Shown here piece by piece: positions 1 through 7,727 of a stretch of 64,000 nt of DNA; position 1 is the stretch's first letter; every line of letters begins with the position of its first letter. Origin of the DNA: JAPPKS01 sp963667895 (lineage in GTDB: Bacteria; Poribacteria; WGA-4E; PCPOR2b); the NCBI GenBank assembly GCA_965223985.1, contig OZ245030.1, forward strand, positions 2,914,001-2,978,000, in the 5' to 3' direction. A model generated the notes under the pieces. It was not told the origin of the DNA. It did not search any database and saw nothing but the letters and a program-made list of their open reading frames with translations. A program made the position numbers and the translations under genes.

Positions 1-892
1 CGTCTGAATTAATTAAGTGGTGTAGCTCTACTTCTTCTTTTCTTCGATTCGGGGTATAAGACCTCCAATCGTCCGAAAGCATCGACCTGTAGATTTCAAG
101 CACTTCTTCAAAGCTCATGGCGTCTCCGCCGAATTCTTCCTCGTAAAGTTCAGGATTGGCGAGATCACTCCTCATCTGCTTAACCGACGGGGTTATTCCG
201 TCTGTGTCCCCGTAAACCATCTTCCAGAGTTCCTTCACGTGGACATCAGGAATCTCGTAGTTTTCTGGATAGACACCAGCGTCTAGGTGTTCGGCGCTGC
301 GCCCGGTTCCGGTCTCGACTTGCTTGGATTTGGCTAGCTCGTAAGGCTCGGATTGCCGCCACATTTCACGGCGAGTTTCATTGTATGGAACAAATAACTC
401 GTCACGTCGGTGTTCTGGATGTTCGTCTAATCTTCGCCCAAATCGAACGGGTTCGGAGATGTCTTGTTTGACGGTAATACCCATTGCAGTCATCAACTCG
501 AATAACTCTTTGAGAGCGGAAACAATTTTGGGCAGGTCTTTCGGCGTGACCGATGTGAAGTCGAATTTGATACCGGGGATCCCTTCAGCGACGGCGTGTG
601 CGGTTTCGCAAACAGCAGCGACGAGCGCCCCATCCCCTTCGGCAAGGTATTCCGCACGTTTAGCGGTCAGTGCGATTTGGAACGAGAACACGGACGACTT
701 GGGGTTACAGGTACGAATCGCATCGCGTACATATTTTCGGTCTTTATCTGCGTCACCGGTGGTAGCGTTGGGCTTCCACCGCATGACCTCATCAACAACA
801 GTTTCTGTTGTCCGATACTGTGCGTACATGTCTACGACAGCGAGTTTTTCTTCGTCTGTCAATTGGTATGGGTTTGTTTTGCGCTTTGGCAT
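1..892 (-). CDS. Hypothetical phage-like protein, 3' end outside window
   Basis: An open frame starts with ATG at 892 and runs leftwards without a stop for 297 codons to the window edge, so the C-terminus is missing. A clear AAAAGGAG Shine-Dalgarno site lies just upstream. The N-terminus (PKRKTNPYQLTDEEKLAVV) is basic and followed by predicted helices, which gives it the look of a small helix-turn-helix DNA-binding protein such as a phage terminase small subunit or replication factor. The middle (about residues 85-150) is helical and alanine-rich and the tail is acidic. I do not recognise a family with confidence. Its neighbours are toxin-regulator pairs on the same strand, which fits a mobile or defence context. 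Confidence 0.7.
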   Translation of the reverse strand, partial: MPKRKTNPYQLTDEEKLAVVDMYAQYRTTETVVDEVMRWKPNATTGDADKDRKYVRDAIRTCNPKSSVFSFQIALTAKRAEYLAEGDGALVAAVCETAHAVAEGIPGIKFDFTSVTPKDLPKIVSALKELFELMTAMGITVKQDISEPVRFGRRLDEHPEHRRDELFVPYNETRREMWRQSEPYELAKSKQVETGTGRSAEHLDAGVYPENYEIPDVHVKELWKMVYGDTDGITPSVKQMRSDLANPELYEEEFGGDAMSFEEVLEIYRSMLSDDWRSYTPNRRKEEVELHHLINSD

Positions 893-999
893 ATTTTTCT
901 CCTTTTAGCGCAAGGCGTCGAGCGGATGAAGCGGGTCACCGTGCGGGTTTTGTGTTTTCGGTTTTGCGCTATTTTGCGCTGTTAATCGCAAGCGCAAAG
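877..999. promoter_or_regulatory. TTTTGCGCT repeat cluster upstream of partial CDS
   Basis: TTTTGCGCT occurs at 877-885, 962-970 and 972-980 (the last two exactly 10 bp apart), with an inverted copy AGCGCAAAG at 991-999. The pair at 972-980 and 991-999 forms an 8-bp inverted repeat. The cluster lies at and upstream of the start of the minus-strand partial gene, so it is probably its operator region. The 313-bp gap 893-1205 holds no other gene that I can support. Confidence 0.45.
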
Positions 1000-1205
1000 T
1001 TTTGGCGCGTACGAATTCAAACGTTCATTAAAAGGTGATGTAAGTTGAGTTAAACGGCTATAATGAGCGGAGAAGACTATCGCCTTCGCTAATCGCTCAG
1101 TTGATCGTTGGGTTTCGCTAAGCGTTTTTAGAATTGAAGCAGTATCGCATCACAGGGTTGAGTTGGAATGCGAGAGATATTTCGCGGAACCCGATTAGCT
1201 CAACC

Positions 1206-1559
1206 TTACAGTTCAATGACTGCTGCGATGGCGGCAGCGATTTCCTCCATGAGTATTGCGCTGAGTTTGCCTCGTCTGCCGCTGAAGTGTTTCACCGCGA
1301 CGGAGCAGGTTAGAGTCGCGTCAGCGGCTGATGGCAGTGTCAGGCTGTTGTTATCATTGGGCTTAATCGGAACAATCCAAATGACTCCGGAAAAACGGTC
1401 TTCCCACGACACGATTGGAACTACCAATCTGGTGGTCAGACATTCAAAGGCATCGGAGCTGATGACCACTGCGAGTTGGGACTTCTGAGGTAGGAAACCA
1501 GTGGTAATGTCGAGGTTTATTTCCCAAACCTCTCCCCGACGTGGGTTTGTCTTCGACAA
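1206..1559 (-). CDS. MazF/PemK-family toxin
   Basis: A 117-residue protein with the MazF/PemK pattern: RRGEVW near the N-terminus, a hydrophobic strand QLAVVISSDAF, then TTRLVVPIVSW, and a long C-terminal helix. MazF proteins are ribosome-independent RNases that cleave single-stranded RNA at short motifs. I chose the TTG start at 1559 because AAAGGAG lies 6 bases before it; an upstream TTG at 1574 in the same frame has no such site. The gene begins 11 bases after the stop of the XRE-ImmA regulator, so the two are almost certainly co-transcribed and the regulator may act as, or control, the antitoxin. The usual DPTIGSEI..KTRPAVV block is diverged here (DITTGFLPQKSQLAVV), so activity is uncertain. 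Confidence 0.75.
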   Translation of the reverse strand: MSKTNPRRGEVWEINLDITTGFLPQKSQLAVVISSDAFECLTTRLVVPIVSWEDRFSGVIWIVPIKPNDNNSLTLPSAADATLTCSVAVKHFSGRRGKLSAILMEEIAAAIAAVIEL

Positions 1560-1570
1560 GGCGGCTCCTT

Positions 1571-2713
1571 TCAAGATTCTGGATTACTCTTGTAGTAATC
1601 TGCCATCTGCTTCGCTTGTTCCCTTAGCAGGTTTCGCCGCATAGCGGTTGGGAGTTGCAAGAATGCGCGATGTTCTGTCAACGTTCGAGGCAAGGTTGTC
1701 TCGAGGGTGTCATTGAGCAGTCGATTCGCTTCCTCTTCTCCTACCAATGCTTCGGAAAGCGCACGGTACACCTGCAGATAAAACCGCTTCGGTTTTTCAG
1801 GGGGAATCTCAATCGGTTCACGCTTTTTCCAGCCCAATTTGTTAATTTCTATCCACCAATGCTTACAGTGGGCATCTGTAATAATCTCCAGATCTTTCAA
1901 CCGATATAGAATCGCTTGAATGCTCAACCCGAAACGCCACTTGAGGTAGAGGAGGTCGTCCTGCTGGACGCGGCGTTGCTTCGCACCCAACTCGCTGCGC
2001 AGCTCCTCGGCGGGTGCGAGAAACGCCGCGCCGAATCGAAACGCGGCTCTTTCTGAGTCAACGTCTTCGCTTAATTCCAACGTCAGATGTCCAAGTTCGT
2101 GTGCGATGTTAAGTCGATGCCGGTCCCCCCATGTGCCTCGGCGGACTGCGATTGCCGCCGACAGTACGTTTCCCTCGCTGTCGCGCGCCACGGCGGAAAT
2201 GCCATCAAACTCTTCGTCTGCATCAACTTCTATAACGTGAATGTCGTGGTCTTCAAGCACGTCCACAAGGTTCGCAATTGGGTCAACGCCTAGGTTCCAA
2301 TGGTGTCGAAGTGCGATCGCGGCGTCCTCCGCATGGTCTAGTTTGCGCGCCGGAAGCGCATGAATTAGTAGGTCTAGCGTCTTGAGTTCATCAATCCGTT
2401 CTTGGAACGAGACCCGATTCTCAAGCAGTTCAGCAACGAAACCCTCAATCCGATCCCTTTCCCTCTTGGGTAAGCGTGCCCGTTTGCGGTAGGCGAGGCA
2501 TTCTACACGACAAACCGGTTGGTCACACAACTGGGCGGATTTGACCCCGAGTGCAGCAGCAATTCGATTGAGCACCACGGCGGTTGGCCGCATTTTGTCC
2601 CGTTCATACTTTGACAGCGCTTGCTTGCTAACTTGCCCGTCAATCGCCGCCACTAGATCGTCGAGCGACATGCCTCGGGCAAGCCTAAATCTTTTCAGTC
2701 GTTCTGATAGCAT
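1571..2713 (-). CDS. XRE HTH + ImmA/IrrE metallopeptidase regulator (copy 1)
   Basis: A 380-residue protein with an XRE-type helix-turn-helix at about residues 5-60 (SLDDLVAAIDGQVSKQALSK) and an ImmA/IrrE (COG2856) zinc metallopeptidase domain in the middle. The HELGH zinc motif is at 205-209, with E221 and the following AAFRFGAAFLAP block in the usual third-ligand position. About 130 residues follow with no recognised domain. Proteins of this type typically cleave or replace phage-style repressors and control toxins or mobile elements. It sits directly upstream of the MazF-like gene. Its first 60 residues are almost identical to those of the copy starting at 4678, showing a tandem duplication. 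A sigma-70 promoter lies at 2806-2834. Confidence 0.88.
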   Translation of the reverse strand: MLSERLKRFRLARGMSLDDLVAAIDGQVSKQALSKYERDKMRPTAVVLNRIAAALGVKSAQLCDQPVCRVECLAYRKRARLPKRERDRIEGFVAELLENRVSFQERIDELKTLDLLIHALPARKLDHAEDAAIALRHHWNLGVDPIANLVDVLEDHDIHVIEVDADEEFDGISAVARDSEGNVLSAAIAVRRGTWGDRHRLNIAHELGHLTLELSEDVDSERAAFRFGAAFLAPAEELRSELGAKQRRVQQDDLLYLKWRFGLSIQAILYRLKDLEIITDAHCKHWWIEINKLGWKKREPIEIPPEKPKRFYLQVYRALSEALVGEEEANRLLNDTLETTLPRTLTEHRAFLQLPTAMRRNLLREQAKQMADYYKSNPES

Positions 2714-2720
2714 GGTTGTT

Positions 2721-2744
2721 CTTGTCTGATGTCTTCAAGACAAG
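2721..2744. promoter_or_regulatory. Inverted repeat beside XRE-ImmA start (copy 1)
   Basis: CTTGTCT (2721-2727) and AGACAAG (2738-2744) form a 7-bp inverted repeat with a 10-base spacer, 8 bases before the start codon of copy 1. It could be an operator or a leader hairpin limiting translation. Copy 2 has no equivalent. Confidence 0.3.
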
Positions 2745-2775
2745 GCGTCTCTCCTCGATATTGAATTAAAGGCAC

Positions 2776-2834
2776 GGTTTACAAAATCACCCTATAAACT
2801 GCTATATTATAAACCAAAGAAATTGATTTTGCAA
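2776..2834 (-). promoter_or_regulatory. Sigma-70 promoter and GGTTTA/TAAACC operator, copy 1
   Basis: On the minus strand a -35 TTGCAA (2829-2834) and a perfect -10 TATAAT (2806-2811) are separated by 17 bp. Inverted arms GGTTTA (2776-2781) and TAAACC (2810-2815) flank the -10 and start region. The same arrangement upstream of copy 2 is conserved, including the spacer CTTTGGTT, so it is a real shared promoter and probably the autoregulatory site of the XRE protein. The rest of the 2714-3129 interval shows no gene. Confidence 0.75.
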
Positions 2835-3129
2835 GGGTATTTTTGAATTCTTTTTTTCGAGAAAAAGAACTTTGTTCGGCGGGTTTAAGGCGAGAGAAAA
2901 AGGAGACAAGAGAGCAGGGGAATTTTAGGATTCCGGTCAACACGGACGGGAATCGTCGAATGAGGGTATGGAGGGTGACACCGGCTTCAGTCACCGACGA
3001 TGTGGATTGGGTCGCACGGTTAAGCGAGAATCTCTGTCAAAGCCTATGAGGTACCTTCCGTACGGTGGCATGGTCTTATAGATGGACACAGTGAAACCCA
3101 ACGTTCTCAGATGCGTTCAGCCCAACCGA

Positions 3130-3516
3130 CTATTTGAATTCAATGACTGCTGCGATTACTGCAGTAATCGCCTCCATGAGTGTCGCGTTGAGTCTGTCTC
3201 GCTGGCGAATAAAGCGTCTGACATCTACTCCCCGAATTTGCAGAGTGTCGACGGCTGAAACCTTTGTCAAGCCGTTGGTACGACTGGGATTGATGCGAAC
3301 GTGCCAAATGTTCGCGAAAATGGGAGTGGCGATAATACCATACTGAGTTTGCCACGCGGTGATTGGGGAGACTAGCGTAATCGGCAGGTGTCCGATACCG
3401 TCGGAACCGATGACTACCGCGGGGCGGGTTTTCTGAATCTGCGATCCAATCGTAGGATCGAAGTTTTAATCCCAAACTTCTCCCCGATGTGGGTCAAGTG
3501 GATTCGTGTTCGACAA
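3130..3516 (-). pseudogene. MazF-like toxin with in-frame TAA (copy 2)
   Basis: Reading from a TTG at 3516, preceded by AAGGGGGAG, gives the MazF start LSNTNPLDPHRGEVWD, then a TAA at 3466-3468, then in the same frame NFDPTIGSQIQKTRPAVVIGSDG and so on to a TAG at 3130-3132. The part after the stop matches the MazF consensus (DPTIGSEI.KTRPAVV) better than copy 1 does, so this was a functional toxin frame broken by one nonsense codon about 16 codons in. A single base change (TTA to TAA) would explain it. The partner regulator upstream is intact. Reinitiation downstream cannot be excluded, nor can an assembly error. Confidence 0.8.
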
Positions 3517-4678
3517 GGGCTCCCCCTTGAAGTTCACGCCATTCAGGATCGTTTTGGTAGTAATCTGCCATCTGCTGCGCCTGCTTCCTCAGTAAGGTGC
3601 GTCTCGAATCTGTAGATAGTTCTAAGAAAGCGCGACGTTCAATAAGTGAACGGGGTAAAGAGGGTTCTAGGGGGTCATTAAGCAGTTGACCGGCTTCCCG
3701 CGCGCCTATCAATCCCTCGGAAAGCGCTCGCAACACCTGCTGATGAAACCGCACAGGCTTTTGACGTGGTATCTCATCCGGTTCTCGCTTTTTCCAACCC
3801 AATTTGTTGATGTCCATGCACCATTGTCTATAGTGGGAGGCGGTAATCACCCCCAGGTCATTCAGTCGATACAGAATCGCTTGCATACTCATACCATAAC
3901 GTTGCTTGAGGTACAAAAGCTCCTCTACTTCAATGAGGCTTCGCTTTTCACCCACTTCCCTGCACAACTGATTGGCTGGTGCGAGAAAAGCACCACCGAA
4001 TCGAAAAGCCGCGGCTTCAGCATTAACGGCTTCAGCTAGTTCTAGCGTCAGATGTCCAAGTTCGTGTGCAATGTTGAGGCGATGCCGGTCTCCCCATGTG
4101 CCTCGGCGGACTGCGATCGCCGCCGCCAGCACATTTCTGTCATTATCTCGGGCCAAAGCAGATATACCATCGAAGGTTTCACCCGCATCAACTTCGACAA
4201 CGTGGACGAAGTGATCTTCAAGCACATCCACAAGGCTCGCAATTGGGTCAACTCCGAGATTCCAACGCTGTCGAAGCGTGATGGCAGCGTTCTCCGCATC
4301 GTCCAGGTTGCGAACCAGAAGCGCTCGAATCGGGAGTTCGAGACTATTCCGTTCACCGATTCGTTCCTGAAATAAGACCCGTTTTTCCAACAACTCAGCA
4401 ACGAAACTCTCCAATCGCTGCTGGTCCTTCTTACCTAAGCGCGCGCGTTTCCGATACTCAAGGCATTCGACACGGCAAACCGGTTCGCACCACAACTGGG
4501 CAGACTTAACCCCGAGTGCAGCAGCGATCCGATTGAGCACCACGGCGGTTGGTCGCATTTTGTCCCGTTCATACTTTGACAGCGCTTGCTTGCTAACTTG
4601 CCCGTCAATCGCCGCCACTAGGTCGTCGAGCGACATGCCTCGGGCAAGCCTAAATCTTTTCAGTCGTTCTGATAGCAT
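3494..4678 (-). CDS. XRE HTH + ImmA/IrrE metallopeptidase regulator (copy 2)
   Basis: A 394-residue paralogue of the protein starting at 2713. The HTH region (residues 1-62) is virtually identical, HELGH is again at 205-209 and the AAAFRFGGAFLAPANQL block follows. The two proteins diverge in the linker (63-130) and C-terminal third, so the duplication is not recent across its whole length, or the N-terminus has been homogenised by gene conversion. The last residues (GGALVEHEST) overlap the start of the broken MazF frame. The gene has a leader of about 400 bases between its promoter (5081-5109) and the ATG, containing a phased TCACA array that copy 1 lacks. Confidence 0.88.
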   Translation of the reverse strand: MLSERLKRFRLARGMSLDDLVAAIDGQVSKQALSKYERDKMRPTAVVLNRIAAALGVKSAQLWCEPVCRVECLEYRKRARLGKKDQQRLESFVAELLEKRVLFQERIGERNSLELPIRALLVRNLDDAENAAITLRQRWNLGVDPIASLVDVLEDHFVHVVEVDAGETFDGISALARDNDRNVLAAAIAVRRGTWGDRHRLNIAHELGHLTLELAEAVNAEAAAFRFGGAFLAPANQLCREVGEKRSLIEVEELLYLKQRYGMSMQAILYRLNDLGVITASHYRQWCMDINKLGWKKREPDEIPRQKPVRFHQQVLRALSEGLIGAREAGQLLNDPLEPSLPRSLIERRAFLELSTDSRRTLLRKQAQQMADYYQNDPEWRELQGGALVEHEST

Positions 4679-4767
4679 GGTTGCCCTTTTCTGGTATCTT
4701 CGAATGTCAATTTAAGACGGAATCTTGCGTCCAGACCGTTCAGGATTTCGCCGAAACTGTCGGGATG

Positions 4768-4988
4768 TCACAAAATGTCACATATTTTGGCGGATACGGT
4801 CGAAAACACTCGCCGTATCGTTACCGAAAGCACAATGGAAACGGCGAGAAGTCAATTCTGGTCAAGCTTCCCGCTTGTTGTGGATGCGGGTTTACTAGAT
4901 TGTTCTGATGTCACATTATGTCACAAAATATCACACTTATATCACAAAACATCACACCGACCTCACAAAATGTGACATCAGATGTGAC
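4768..4988. promoter_or_regulatory. Helically phased TCACA/TGTGA repeat array
   Basis: TCACA occurs at 4768 and 4778, and again at 4911, 4921, 4931, 4942, 4952 and 4963: spacings of 10, then 10, 10, 11, 10 and 11 bp. Inverted TGTGA copies follow at 4971 and 4984; the pair at 4963-4975 is a short palindrome. Spacing close to one helical turn suggests a cooperatively bound protein lying on one face of the DNA. The array lies between the promoter and the start codon of XRE-ImmA copy 2. The repeat unit resembles a CRP/FNR half-site only superficially. Confidence 0.6.
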
Positions 4989-5051
4989 ATGGTTTAGCTG
5001 GTATCGTCATTTAGGCATGGAGCCCCTGTAGCGATATTGAATGAGAAATGT

Positions 5052-5109
5052 GGTTTACAAAATAGCGCGATACGGGACATATTATAAACCAAAGAAATCA
5101 ATTATGCAA
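5052..5109 (-). promoter_or_regulatory. Sigma-70 promoter and GGTTTA/TAAACC operator, copy 2
   Basis: Minus-strand -35 TTGCAT (5104-5109) and -10 TATAAT (5081-5086) have a 17-bp spacer, with inverted arms GGTTTA (5052-5057) and TAAACC (5085-5090). It is the duplicate of the element at 2776-2834. Confidence 0.72.
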
Positions 5110-5224
5110 GGGTATTTTGGAATTTTTATTTTGAAGAGAGGGATGTGGTTCCGAAAGTAGAAGCTGCTCAAGGCGCGGGGAATATGCTAAGAATTATGAG
5201 AGGTCTGAGATTGAGGAGGTTAAA

Positions 5225-5273
5225 CTCCCAAAGCCTGTATAATCTCGTCTGTACCGACAGGTTAAAATGGGAG
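5225..5273. other. Nested inverted repeat, possible RNA structure
   Basis: CTCCCA (5225-5230) pairs with TGGGAG (5268-5273) and, inside it, CCTGT (5234-5238) pairs with ACAGG (5257-5261). This lies between the stop of the TGT-like gene and the duplicated regulator region. There is no U-run on either side, so it is not a standard terminator. The remainder of 5110-5355 holds no gene. Confidence 0.3.
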
Positions 5274-5355
5274 CCGTCATGATTTGATTTTCGCATTGGT
5301 AGGATGTGCTTGTTGGATCAGCTGTATACCCCACAGTGCAACGGTGAGACACGTT

Positions 5356-6549
5356 TCAGGATTCGGGCTTGGCTTGATTAACTGCATATTCAAACGCTTT
5401 TCGATAAACCGTGCTTTTCATTCGGCGGCAAATAAAGGTTTCGAGTGTACCCGCATTCTTTTCTTGGCGCACTCGACTCGCTTCAAAATTGAATGTATAT
5501 AGATTGTGACAGGCGCGGCGATGGATATGGTTTATCGTAGCACCATCTTCAAGATAGTCTATGTAAGCCAAGGCGTCGTTTTCGCTAATAATGTTCCATT
5601 TGTCGCCCGTGTCCCAGTCCTTCACAGTGAATTTTTCTTCTTGAATCAGTCGCAGCAGATGCTTGGCAAAGGCACATCGTATATTCTTATATTTGGCAGG
5701 ATCTTTTTCGGCTTCGCGGGAGGAAAATCGGGTCAGGTGGAAACCGGGCAATTGCACCTGTTTGAATGCCGCGCTCATTATCCAAGTCTGCGAGTCAACG
5801 GTGTCCGCGCCACAGTAAAAGGCGAATAACATTAGCAGAGCGGAACCCAATGAAAAACAGTGAATGTGAGAATTTGGGAGTAGTCGCCGTACCGTAACGA
5901 TAACATCGATCGCTGTACGTTTGCTTCCATTGCGCGCCAGCGGCGCCAAACTCCCAATGCCAACAATATCGGGCGCTTGACCCCAAATCTCCAAGATGTC
6001 GTTCAAGGAACGCTTAAGTGTCTCTGGGTCGTGACCGTGAAGCACGGGCATTAGTCGAAAGTCTTCAGGTAAATTCCCGTTCCGACCCTTTAATTCCTCA
6101 AACATGCTACGGGTGTTCTCTACCGTATTTGACCAACGTAATTCTCTTTCGTCATCGCCAGTTGTGGGTAGGAAGGGATGATCGAGCACAACAGACACAT
6201 CGGCTCCAAGTTCTACACCGATCGAAAGTACCTCAAGCGGCTTAATGCTGATTTCAGCGTGTTGCTGAAAGTTGAAGGCACCGGAATCAAGCATCAACGG
6301 CCCATTAAACTCAACGTACTCGTGAAGTTTGATTTTCTCCTCTCGGAGTGCTGAACTGAACTTGTGTGTCCTTCTGTTTGCTAGCAAATCAAACGCATTA
6401 AGCAGAACTCCCTCGGTACCGGTCATTTCCCACGGATGACAGTGCAGACCTGCTTGTGGGTAATCGCCTATGCGGTAACTGGCAAAGAGGTTGGGAGTCC
6501 GCAATAAATCTGAAAAGATGGATGGCGGTGTCGCCTTTCGATCTTTCAC
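5356..6549 (-). CDS. TGT/DpdA-superfamily 7-deazaguanine transglycosylase-like protein
   Basis: A 397-residue protein with the ordered blocks of tRNA-guanine transglycosylases: MLDSGAFNF (D88, like the DSGGFQ loop), VVLDHPF (D123), MPVLHGHD (about 168-174), IVGIGSLAPL (about 196-204), CFSLGS then CGADTVDSQTW (D252 at the position of the nucleophilic Asp), and CHNLYTFNFEASRVR (348-361, like the C-terminal HNLYFYLNLM). TGT enzymes exchange guanine for a 7-deazaguanine in tRNA; DpdA homologues do so in DNA. The CxCxxC part of the zinc site is not visible: only C292, C347 and C374 occur in the last third. It starts with GTG overlapping the ATPase stop (GTGA) and is the last gene of a six-gene operon. 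Substrate (DNA or RNA) is not decided by sequence. No preQ0 synthesis gene is in the window. Confidence 0.75.
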   Translation of the reverse strand: MKDRKATPPSIFSDLLRTPNLFASYRIGDYPQAGLHCHPWEMTGTEGVLLNAFDLLANRRTHKFSSALREEKIKLHEYVEFNGPLMLDSGAFNFQQHAEISIKPLEVLSIGVELGADVSVVLDHPFLPTTGDDERELRWSNTVENTRSMFEELKGRNGNLPEDFRLMPVLHGHDPETLKRSLNDILEIWGQAPDIVGIGSLAPLARNGSKRTAIDVIVTVRRLLPNSHIHCFSLGSALLMLFAFYCGADTVDSQTWIMSAAFKQVQLPGFHLTRFSSREAEKDPAKYKNIRCAFAKHLLRLIQEEKFTVKDWDTGDKWNIISENDALAYIDYLEDGATINHIHRRACHNLYTFNFEASRVRQEKNAGTLETFICRRMKSTVYRKAFEYAVNQAKPES

Positions 6550-7727
6550 GGTTTATCTTCAACAATCTCTTTTATGCGTTCTCGCATCCTTGGCAAAAAA
6601 TATCCCGGCAACACATCAAGCTCGGCTTTCTCTGTTTCTTGATTTAGTTGACAATATTCCTGTTCAACATCATCCTTTGTGAGAGGTTCTAACCCGTGGG
6701 GACGGTGTAACTCACCTTCTTGTCTATGCGTTTTCCAATAAGCGTCACATTTGTCACGCCCACTGTTCAAGTAGTCCTCAATGTATTCAGCAGCGAGCTC
6801 AAGGCTGTCTATTGGTTGGAGTTCTAACGGCTCGCCTAAGCGTCGCTCAATTGCTGGATATTGTGCAAGGTCTTTCGGTTCTAGTACGGTTGCAATTACG
6901 AAGAAAACGGATTCCTTTAACGTATCGAAAAGATGTCGCAGGTCTTGAGCGTATCGAGATTGGCGCGATCGGGTTAGGACTTCAAAAATCTCCTCAAATT
7001 CGTCGAATAGCAGGACGATACCGTCGCACAACTCGAGCTCTTTTAGCACCTCAAGCAATCCATGCAAAAATCGTATGGCGAGTGAAGAACTGGTAATGTC
7101 CGCGGGTGGCGATCCGCTGTGAGTTAATAGTTTTTTGTCTGCTGCCGTGAGTTTTTGCCCTTTCAACCAGCGAATGAAGGCATCTGCCCGGCGTTCTTCT
7201 TGAGGAAAGAGCGACGTTTGACCGGGTTGCGTAATGGTTCTCATCACCGTCAAAAGCTCGCTAGCGGGTTTAACTTTCGATGAAAGCATGTTGATTTGAT
7301 CTGAGTGCGACTGTAGCGTTCTAAACAGATCGCTGAAGAAGAATTCCGCCAGTTTATTGACAATTTGTTCGTGAATGTCGAAGTAACTCTCTCCGGGAGC
7401 ATAAACATAGATTGGATGAATATTTTGGATACGTCTACTTCGTCTCGCCTCGTCAGTCAATCGTTCAAAGTACCGCAAGATATTTGTCTTACCTGCACCG
7501 TTTTTTCCGTTGATACGCAACCGCTTTGCCGCTGAAGAAAAGTTCCGTAGGACATTGGCATACCTCTCTTTTATAGCCGTTTGGTCGGTACAGACATCCA
7601 ACCTCGTCTCACCGTGTCCCGGAAACGGGTTTGCAAGGAGAAAATGCCTTTCGTATGGATTGTGTCCTTCGGGTTCAACTTCAAATAGAGAAAGGTCGTC
7701 CTTAAGTGTCACTTCAATGTCTCCCAT
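6546..7727 (-). CDS. P-loop ATPase of the TGT-like operon
   Basis: A 393-residue protein with Walker A GKNGAGKT (74-81) and Walker B IVLLFDEFEEIF (237-248). The spacing and the DEFEE acidic run resemble ORC/STAND-like AAA ATPases used as switch or loader proteins in defence operons. There is no obvious sensor or effector domain beyond the ATPase; the C-terminal 90 residues are charged and helical. It overlaps the upstream unknown gene by 19 bases and the downstream TGT-like gene by 4, so its product is made in step with both. It may power or gate the transglycosylase or the PIN nuclease, which is inference from context. Confidence 0.8.
   Translation of the reverse strand: MGDIEVTLKDDLSLFEVEPEGHNPYERHFLLANPFPGHGETRLDVCTDQTAIKERYANVLRNFSSAAKRLRINGKNGAGKTNILRYFERLTDEARRSRRIQNIHPIYVYAPGESYFDIHEQIVNKLAEFFFSDLFRTLQSHSDQINMLSSKVKPASELLTVMRTITQPGQTSLFPQEERRADAFIRWLKGQKLTAADKKLLTHSGSPPADITSSSLAIRFLHGLLEVLKELELCDGIVLLFDEFEEIFEVLTRSRQSRYAQDLRHLFDTLKESVFFVIATVLEPKDLAQYPAIERRLGEPLELQPIDSLELAAEYIEDYLNSGRDKCDAYWKTHRQEGELHRPHGLEPLTKDDVEQEYCQLNQETEKAELDVLPGYFLPRMRERIKEIVEDKP

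Noticed and set aside
3140..3475. 111-codon minus-strand frame over the second MazF gene
   Set aside because: It is the wrong frame of the broken MazF gene and starts with TTG after no Shine-Dalgarno site.
4048..4401. Overlapping frames inside the XRE-ImmA genes
   Set aside because: Shadow frames of a clearly coding gene; no motifs.
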